Under the pieces are notes generated by a model. It saw only the letters and a program-made list of their open reading frames with translations, ran no database searches and had not been told where the DNA came from. The translations under genes and the position numbers were made by a program. From the NCBI GenBank assembly GCA_011316305.1, contig SAUG01000039.1:155253-219252 (forward strand): 64,000 nt of DNA, written 5' to 3'. This stretch comes from Rusavskia elegans (taxonomy: Eukaryota > Ascomycota > Lecanoromycetes > Teloschistales > Teloschistaceae). Within the stretch, counting starts at the first letter, position 1. Every line of letters starts with the position of its first letter. This document shows positions 57,375 through 64,000 of the stretch, one piece after another.

Positions 57375-58721
57375 ATGACCGCCACCACTCTGGCCCAATT
57401 TGGCACCAAACACATCGCCAAAGGCATCGGCCGCCTCACCACCCAAGTCATGGAAAGCGGATCCGGCAGCTATATAACAATGGTCGGCGGCCGGAAAATG
57501 CTCGACTTCACCACCGGCATCGGCGTCGCCAATCTCGGCCACTGCCACCCAGCAGTCACCAAAGCCGCCCAATCCCAAGTGGGCAAGCTCGTCCACGGCC
57601 AAGTCAACATCGCATTCCAAAAACCATATCTCGACCTCGTGCAATCATTGATCCCATTGATGCCTCACAAATCCCTCGACACATTCTTCTTCTGGAACTC
57701 CGGAGCGGAGGCTGTCGAAGCGGCTGTCAAGCTAGCTCGGCATGCTACCAAGAAACAAAACATCATCGTCATGCAAGGTTCCTATCACGGACGCACATTC
57801 GGGACAATGGCAATGACGCGTTCGAAGACCATCTACAGCGATGGTTTCGCCCCATTGATGCCGGGCGTTTTCTCCGTCCCTTTCCCTTACTGCGCCCAAT
57901 GCTCCATAGCAAACCATTCCGACGGGAAATACAATTTCCAGAACTGCTGCATGGATCCTCTACTGCAGCTCGAACTGCTCTTGAAACGAGAATCCGCACC
58001 CTCCGACACCGCTGCTATCTTCATTGAGCCGGTATTGGGCGAAGGCGGCTATGTCCCGCCTCCAGCCCACTATCTCGCCCGGCTGCGAGAAATATGTGAT
58101 AAGAACAACATTCTTCTCGTAGCAGACGAGGTCCAATGCGGCTTCGGCAGAACAGGGAAGATGTTCGCAGTGGAGCATTGGGACGTGAGACCCGACATCA
58201 TGATCATGGCCAAAGGGATCGCCAACGGCTTTCCGCTCTCCGCCATCGTCTCACGTAAAGAATTAATGGATACGCAGAAACCCGGTACCATGGGCGGGAC
58301 GTACGCTGGGAACGCTGTATCCTGTGCCGCTGGCGTAGCCGTAGCGAAAGCCTTTCAAGACGAGAAAATCTTAGAGAATGTAAATGCCCGAGGGGCGGAA
58401 TTGAAAGCCACTCTTGATGCGGCGAAGGCGGATCCGGGGACGGGTGCGGTGATTTATGATGTCAGGGGCATGGGTTTGATGTTGGCTTTGGAATGTATGC
58501 CAGGGCATGGGTATGCGTCGAAGATACAAGCGAAGTGTATGGAGAAGGATATGTTGGTGCTTACCACGTCGATCTATGATACCATCAGATTCATACCGCC
58601 GCTTAACATCACGAAAGAGGATATGGCAAAGGGGTGTCAGATTATCAAGGAGGCGATCGACGAGGTGGCCGCTGGAGAGAAGCCAGCGGAGACGAGGATG
58701 AGAGGTCAAGCGCTGGAATAG
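57375..58721 (+). CDS. class-III PLP aminotransferase (4-aminobutyrate type)
   Basis: Intronless, 448 residues, intact. Motifs: LDFTTGIGVANLGHCHP near residue 43, FFWNSGAEAVEAAVKLAR (cofactor phosphate binding), QGSYHGRTFGTMAMTRSK, LVADEVQCGFGRTGK with the cofactor-ring Asp, and MAKGIANGFPLSAIVSRKE with the Schiff-base Lys. These define the class-III family (GABA, ornithine, acetylornithine transaminases); length and the GxYHGRTxG motif favour GABA/omega-amino acid type. No mitochondrial presequence is obvious. The exact amine substrate cannot be read from the sequence. Confidence 0.92.
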   Translation: MTATTLAQFGTKHIAKGIGRLTTQVMESGSGSYITMVGGRKMLDFTTGIGVANLGHCHPAVTKAAQSQVGKLVHGQVNIAFQKPYLDLVQSLIPLMPHKSLDTFFFWNSGAEAVEAAVKLARHATKKQNIIVMQGSYHGRTFGTMAMTRSKTIYSDGFAPLMPGVFSVPFPYCAQCSIANHSDGKYNFQNCCMDPLLQLELLLKRESAPSDTAAIFIEPVLGEGGYVPPPAHYLARLREICDKNNILLVADEVQCGFGRTGKMFAVEHWDVRPDIMIMAKGIANGFPLSAIVSRKELMDTQKPGTMGGTYAGNAVSCAAGVAVAKAFQDEKILENVNARGAELKATLDAAKADPGTGAVIYDVRGMGLMLALECMPGHGYASKIQAKCMEKDMLVLTTSIYDTIRFIPPLNITKEDMAKGCQIIKEAIDEVAAGEKPAETRMRGQALE

Positions 58722-59516
58722 CATATCATTCATATCCTTTCGTCTGCTAGCGTATCACTTTGGCTCGGCTGACTAATGGTCTTCCCTTGTACCATCTGTA
58801 AGGGAATTTTGAAAGCGGACTTCGTTTTCCAAGTAGCAGCCATTTAGTGATATTCGTGAAATCATTACATAGATACGCTTTATCGGTGTACCGGCAGAGT
58901 TACGCCCGTCGTACGGTTGCTATGATATAATGAGTCTTTTGAGCAGGGCAGAGGAACAGCGTTATAGCAGACGAAGGGATACAGCGAATTTAGCGTCCGA
59001 AGAGTTCCAGGTTTTCCGTCCCGAGTCAGAACAGTAGCCATTTGCTGCACCTGTCCTAATCCTCGGCAAAAAGCTTCAAAGAATTTACTTCCGGCAAGGT
59101 AGTGTTCGTTGTGAGTGCCGAAGATGGCTGATCCGCTTGAAAAGTCCTGCTTGTCAGCTCCAGGTTGTAATCATCGCCTATACCACAGATCAGCCAATCC
59201 CACTTCGTCTACATTAGTAGCCTATACCCTGTTGGGGTCACTGATTCTGCTGGCAGTCGAGTAAGCAATCGGGTGCCCACCCCACCCGTCGAAAAGATAG
59301 CATATACAAAACCAAAGCTCATATTTCCAAATCGATCAACTCACCAAGCATACCCGCCGTGCCATTCCTCCCAAATTGCACGCACATCTCCGTCACAGCA
59401 GCCGCCGCAAGCCAAATCTCCCAAAAATTTGCGATTGTCGATATCCTGGGAGGTTTGATATCGAGAACCAAACTGCATTGTCCTTGCGCGGTGTGTAGAA
59501 AGTTAGCTTCCGTTAT
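58722..59516. other. 3' flank of two convergent genes
   Basis: 59270-59510 on the minus strand contains a protein-like frame (WEIWLAAAAVTEMCVQFGRN) that looks like a further exon of the gene at 59517 but in a register I could not join cleanly. Otherwise nothing. Confidence 0.4.
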
Positions 59517-60369
59517 CTAGATAGGAGCGGATGTACATCCATCATCACAAAGGACATAGAAGCCACTATTACCATTGCTGAATGTTTTGGGGAGCATCAT
59601 CTCGCCTGGGCGAGCTTTGTCAGCCCCAGTGAAGGTCCTAAAATTCCTCGCGGATGGCATGGTCTGGACCAAGTCTCGGCACGAATCAAGTGAAGGTGTC
59701 GTCGCGCTCGGGGGGAAGCAGGTGACGTGTGGTTCGTATTTCATGACATTGACTCGGAGATTGCCATAGACAGCTATCAGGGAGTCAGCTCTGTGGAAGG
59801 AAAAGGGTTACGGACGCCGTCTACTGGCAGGGAGAAGTTGGAAGCGGAGATAATGGAACCTACTGAAGTCGGTAGTTTTGCCTCCCATCCCCTTTCCAAG
59901 CGGACATTCATTCCAAGCCCTCTTCGCCGCGTTTGATATCGCGACTCCGTTCGAAACGTCCCCATTAGCCCCTGGATTCATGTCCACGTCGAAAGCACAG
60001 AGCCCATCGTCACTGAGATAGCGGAGCGGGACCGTGATGTCTTTCTGTGCAATTGATACTGTACCGAAAATTACTGGTTGTACCCAGCGGCTGATCTTGT
60101 TAAATGCGTTTGCACAGCTGTTGAGTGCTAGATCTTCTGCTTTAGGGCCACAGATGAGGTAAGTGATTTGCATAATGAATTATTTGGCGTGTGATGGTGT
60201 ACGTACTGAAACGGCCAAAGCGAGGCTCACAGCGGCATTGGCTTTGTAAAGTCCTTGTGCGGTTCGATGAGAGGCTTAATGCATTTGATACGGGTCCTGA
60301 GGCTGGAAGAGAACGAACGAATGTTGCGAACGAAAGGACAACTATGCAGCGAGCGGAAAGTCGAGGCAT
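59517..60369 (-). CDS. secreted Cys-containing protein
   Basis: Three exons on the minus strand: 60207-60369, 59864-60139, 59517-59773, both introns in phase 1; 231 residues. Signal peptide MPRLSARCIVVLSFATFVRS. Mature part: SCANAFNKISR, DDGLCAFDVDMNPG, VAISNAAKRAWNECPLGKG, YGNLRVNVMKYEPHVTCFPP, the spacing seen in a common class of fungal secreted proteins (C-x2-A..., DG-x-C-A-x-D, AA-x4-W-x2-C, Y-x-P-x-V-x-C). A fourth exon may extend it at 59270-59510. Role unknown; export to wall or medium is inferred. Confidence 0.6.
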
Positions 60370-61944
60370 TTTTTATGGAGCGAGATCGTTTCGGTCCGTC
60401 ACGCGGAAACCCCGTACGTTTTCAACCTTATTACTTTCCTTCGGAGTACCAAGATAAACGTGGGCATGCGATCGGATGAAAACGCGACAATCGCCAATGC
60501 AACCGGGCGGATGAAGGAGAATATGTTGGGGCGGCAATATGAATCAGGTCCGAATCCGTGGAGGTGCAGTACATTGTGGGTTTATCGAACAGCATTGCTG
60601 CATTACCGTAATCCGATCCATGGCTGGAACTCCGAGTGGAACGAATACAAACAACTCCATGTTCAGGCATATTTGCGTCATCCCAGTCCAGTCTGTTTTC
60701 CCAGATCCGGAACGATCGCAAGATGATATACAGCATGGGGCAGGTGTACTCATGAAAGAGACCACAAGAGTATAGCAGGGGAGTTGGTTGTTCATCCCAC
60801 TGCTGACCAGGTAAAAGTACGCAGTGGAATCGCTCTCGTAGGGACTTCGTCATCGAATAATCTCTGACGGCGGGTCAATTCCACAATGGCCCCACTTTCT
60901 CAGGGTTTCGACGCGTGAAGCGTCTTGGAAGTACTTTTCGGAGCTCCTTTACCTCAAGGCCGCTTAACTTGGAGCTATCCCTGGCAAGCCCAGCATTCGA
61001 GACCTCGATTGATTTATCCATTGGATGCCCTGCCAAGCCAGGGATAAGACATACTGTGCTCAGCCTCATTTGTACTCCCAAAACATTTGTGTCGCAGGCA
61101 TGCTGACCCCGAAATCCACTGCAGCTTTCTACTCCCGTCCTCATTATTGACTCCATTCAGCACTAAGCATGACCGCTCTTTCTTCTCTTCACTGTTTGAC
61201 ATTAGCGACCTACCTCAATGATTCGTTGGCTGGCTTGGCTGTGCAAACCCCTATTAGAGATCTTCCTGAGTAGGATCTCTCCTGAAGTTGCCGAATAATA
61301 TCTCTTTCCCTAGGTATGATCATGTTGAGCTACATTTGACATACCTTCGCCGGCGGCGATGTGATTGATGCCACTCGCTTTGAGTTCTCAAATCGACCAA
61401 AGAGCGCATAATGGAGATAGGCTGGCCATAAAAGCGCTTTTCTCGTGAAGCGATCGCAATATCAATCACTAAGCGATTAATAACACTCAATAGTCTTATA
61501 CCTGATTATCCAGCATAAGCGTTTCTTACCTCAAGCAACCGCGATATTAATCATGATTTATCGCTTTTTGCCACCTGGTCAGCCTAAATGGAGACATGTT
61601 CTCTACGAGATGCTATATAACGATAAAGCTGTAGTTGTATCATGTATGAGAGTATGGCGCACTTTGTCCGGAATGGTTCCCGTCGGCTCCCCATGAAGTC
61701 CTACGCAGGTATCCACGGGTTGTTTTAGTGAGGTCTCAGGAGTCAGTAGGTACCGGTCTCTGCACTTGATGCAATTGGACATAAATTGATTCCGTCGGCT
61801 GGATGTGCGCTTGAAGCTCGAAGGATCTGCATCCCTCGATGCGCATACATACGATAATCACAATTCGGAATCGCACACCCAAAAGACGTCCCGTGGCTTT
61901 TGTCAGCTGACTGGACTGTCCACTCGTCACACTCTGCAGCCAGT
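60370..61944. other. intergenic, no convincing gene
   Basis: Frames of 80-140 codons (for example minus strand 60431-60853) lack domains and signal peptides and overlap in several registers. Nothing else recognised. Confidence 0.4.
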
Positions 61945-62502
61945 ATGGTGCCACCACTCTTCTGGGTCTTGGTGGTGCTCTTCACCATCTGCAATCTCTC
62001 CGCATTCACATCTTCGATACCGTCGCTCTCGAAAAGCTCCAACAACAGCCTGTCGATCCCTCTACGTGTCTTCTGCAAATCCAAAGAAGCCGGACCGATT
62101 CCTAACATCGTCGACTGCGTTCCATCAATAACGCAAATGTCGATGGGTCCAGGAGCATTCTTGCCGCAGACTTACCGCCGAGGTAGTGAAAGATACTGGG
62201 ATGGGTACTCTGGTCAGGGATACTGCAAGATCGCCATCTCTGGAGGAGCAAGTACAGTGGCGTATTCTGATGACGAGCTGCTGGAGCATGTTCTTTGGAT
62301 GGTGGGGCGGTGTTTTCCACCGGGGAATGAGAAGCAAATCAGCGAGGCTCTGGCTTTACCGGGCCATGATGGAACCTGGAGGCTGCAGTTCAACATTCGT
62401 ATGGGAATGGGGGTAGAGTTGCAAGCTGGTCGCAATCGCTCGTCGCCGTTGTCTCGCGGTGATCGAGGGGACGACGTAGATACTGTGATGCAGCAACAGT
62501 AG
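61945..62502 (+). CDS. secreted or membrane-anchored Cys-containing protein
   Basis: 185 residues. Start at ATG 61945 gives a strong N-terminal hydrophobic segment, MVPPLFWVLVVLFTICNLSA. Then NIVDCVPSITQMSMG, RYWDGYSGQGYCKIAISGG, DDELLEHVLWMVGRCFPPG and GTWRLQFNIRMGMG. The order of Cys, the Gly-x-Cys-x-Ile strand and the helix before -x-Cys match the gene at 59517, so both probably belong to one secreted class, although identity is low. Intronless as read. Confidence 0.6.
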   Translation: MVPPLFWVLVVLFTICNLSAFTSSIPSLSKSSNNSLSIPLRVFCKSKEAGPIPNIVDCVPSITQMSMGPGAFLPQTYRRGSERYWDGYSGQGYCKIAISGGASTVAYSDDELLEHVLWMVGRCFPPGNEKQISEALALPGHDGTWRLQFNIRMGMGVELQAGRNRSSPLSRGDRGDDVDTVMQQQ

Positions 62503-63161
62503 CAGGACCGTACTATTCAAGAACTGCCAGGAGGATTCCGGATAATAAAGTGTTCTTGAACAAACCATCAAGCTCGCCACATGGTAGTAAGTTCAGGATT
62601 CGATCTCTAACGTGATGAAAACTAGGGCTTGAGCCCTACAAGATCTCGTGTAAAAGCCTTTTTCAACGTCATGGCCTTTTGGCCCGGTTCTGCAAGACTT
62701 CCCGCGCCGGACCCTGTTCAATAACAGCATGGCTGAAGGTTCCGTAAGGGCGATCGCAAACTCAAAAGCTGGTGGTCATAGCTACATGTGGACCTGCATT
62801 AGTTTTCGTGACCGAGCGAGCCAACGCGGTGGGTACAGATGCGCACCGAAATGGTTCGCCCGTCGCCTCAATGTTACGAAATCTGCGACTTTGTGAAACT
62901 CCGGCTACTGCACGACGAAAGCTACCTATACTACGAATCGTCTTGTTCTGCGGGGGAAGCTCTGTTGATGATTGCATCATTGTTTCCGAGTTCAGAGCTA
63001 CTCCGGACGTGCTCGTAGATTGTAGAAGTAGAGTATGGATAAATACCCCTGCCTTTCCATTTCAATGTCCAATTACCACCCTTCGCTGTCTGACAGTACT
63101 GTACTACCAGAGATCTTTTGTCCAACCTTGATCATTCTCGTTTTTCTCTGCACACGCAAAC
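62503..63161. other. intergenic, no gene seen
   Basis: Promoter region for the CFEM gene; short frames only. Confidence 0.5.
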
Positions 63162-63952
63162 ATGTATAAAAGATCTACTCTTCATCTCAGTTTTCTTCCC
63201 CTTCTCGCCATCTTTGGCCTCGCTTCCGCCCAAGCATCAGTAGTCAATGCATCCGACATCAGTATCTGGCCGCCATGTGCTGTATGTCCAACACACCAAA
63301 ACCTTCTGCTGTATACTTCCCTTCTGATTTCCATTACCATCATAGCAACGATGTATCCCCCTTGGGCTAGCCCCGCCGGTCAACTGTGGGAGCTTGACGA
63401 ATGTCGAATGCATATGCACCAACCCAGACTTTTTACTCGCAATCGCCGATTGCGAACAATCAACCTGCACACGACCAGAGACAGCTCGTATGTAACACAT
63501 CTCCTGGGGACGCCATCCATGCTCAAGGCCACGTCTACGAAATACTAACCACAACAATCCAGGAATCGGCGAACTCAGTAACATCCTCTGCGCTCCATTC
63601 GGCGGTCTCGGCCCCAGCGCCAGTAGTGTAGCGATCAGCTTTTTGGCAACGTACACCAACACTTTGCCATCCACGCCCAGCATTGTCGGAACAGCAACCG
63701 CTCCGCCCACAGCCAATCCATCTGACATCACAACCTATCCCCAGTGCGCTGTATGTTCACTCCTGATGACTACGTACTGAATTTCGTCTGTCGGGCAGCG
63801 GCTGATATGTCGAAAAAAGCAATCCTGCAATGACCAAGCGGCAGCAGCGAATATATGCCCAGTCGGGGATGTCGCATGTGCATGCGGACCCGAATCCCGG
63901 GGGTTCACAGCAGCTTGTATTGCCCGGCAGTGCAATAGGGAGGAGCTCCAAG
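63162..63952 (+). CDS. multi-CFEM-domain secreted protein, 3' end outside window
   Basis: Exons 63162-63281, 63346-63487, 63563-63750 and 63820-63952, each with GTATGT or GTATTT donors; the gene runs off the right edge. Signal peptide MYKRSTLHLSFLPLLAIFGL then ASA. First CFEM domain: PPCAQRC, NCGSLTNVECICTNPDF, DCEQSTC, then C in NILCAPFGG. Second CFEM domain: PQCAQSC, NICPVGDVACACG, C-I-A-R-Q-C. The domains are joined by a Ser/Thr/Pro linker (STPSIVGTATAPPTANPSD). An intron splits both domains after the same codon (CA of C-A-Q-x-C). CFEM proteins bind haem or sit at the fungal surface; here the exact role is open. Confidence 0.8.
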
Positions 63953-64000
63953 GTATTTCCCCCTTCTTGTCCTTCTCCCCCACCTCCCCACCCCCTCCCC
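63953..64000. other. start of an intron at the window edge
   Basis: A C/T-rich sequence beginning GTATTTCC, read as the fourth intron of the CFEM gene. Confidence 0.5.

Noticed and set aside
60431..60853. 140-codon minus-strand frame
   Set aside because: No recognisable feature and no supporting splice or promoter signal; kept as intergenic.

Overview
The window comes from a filamentous ascomycete (Pezizomycotina). The genes carry short introns of 44-90 bases with GTAAGT-like donors and CTAAC/CTGAC-like branch sites. The gene content is typically fungal: a cell-wall alpha-1,3-glucan synthase, a Zn2Cys6 regulator, CFEM proteins, a PTH11/rhodopsin-type membrane protein, a DUF3669 protein and an HSPA12-like Hsp70. 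Transposon DNA shows the C-to-T / G-to-A signature of repeat-induced point mutation (RIP). I cannot name the genus.

Layout. 0-10.6 kb: accessory DNA with eight scattered tiny Cys-rich genes (family Z, 36-72 aa, a CC...C-x2-C-x-H-x2-C-x2-C pattern), a C2H2 zinc-finger gene with a frameshift, and a secreted protein of unknown function. 10.96-15.67 kb: a terminal-inverted-repeat element with an 8-bp target duplication, into which an LTR retrotransposon (11413-14761, perfect 5-bp target duplication) has inserted and been heavily mutated by RIP. A tRNA gene with anticodon GCA follows 18 bases later. 16.5-28.9 kb: a large intact-looking alpha-1,3-glucan synthase gene (minus strand), divergent from a Zn2Cys6 regulator that carries an in-frame stop. 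29.1-29.8 kb: three tRNA-like elements. 30.3-36.7 kb: a cluster of nine small two-exon genes on both strands (family W, about 87-119 aa). 37-44.5 kb: core-like genes (a coiled-coil protein, an Hsp70-like ATPase, a Gln/Gly-rich protein, a DUF829/TMEM53-like hydrolase-fold protein). 44.6-51.3 kb: more tRNA-like elements, a frameshifted rhodopsin-like gene and a small membrane protein. 52-55.4 kb: gene-poor, degraded DNA. 55.4-64 kb: a DUF3669 gene broken by one stop, a class-III aminotransferase, two small secreted-type proteins and the start of a protein with at least two CFEM domains.

How it fits together. I see no operon-like pathway. The only functional pairing suggested by position is the divergent glucan synthase / Zn2Cys6 pair, which shares a 1.3-kb upstream region. 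The striking feature is turnover: two small-gene families with conserved exon structure but fast-changing sequence, a tRNA-derived repeat family with a shared abnormal T arm, nested transposons with a visible RIP gradient, and six genes carrying single light lesions (four in-frame stops, two one-base frameshifts next to homopolymers). Some lesions could be assembly errors; this is noted gene by gene. Exon boundaries were inferred by eye from reading frames, splice consensus and family resemblance.
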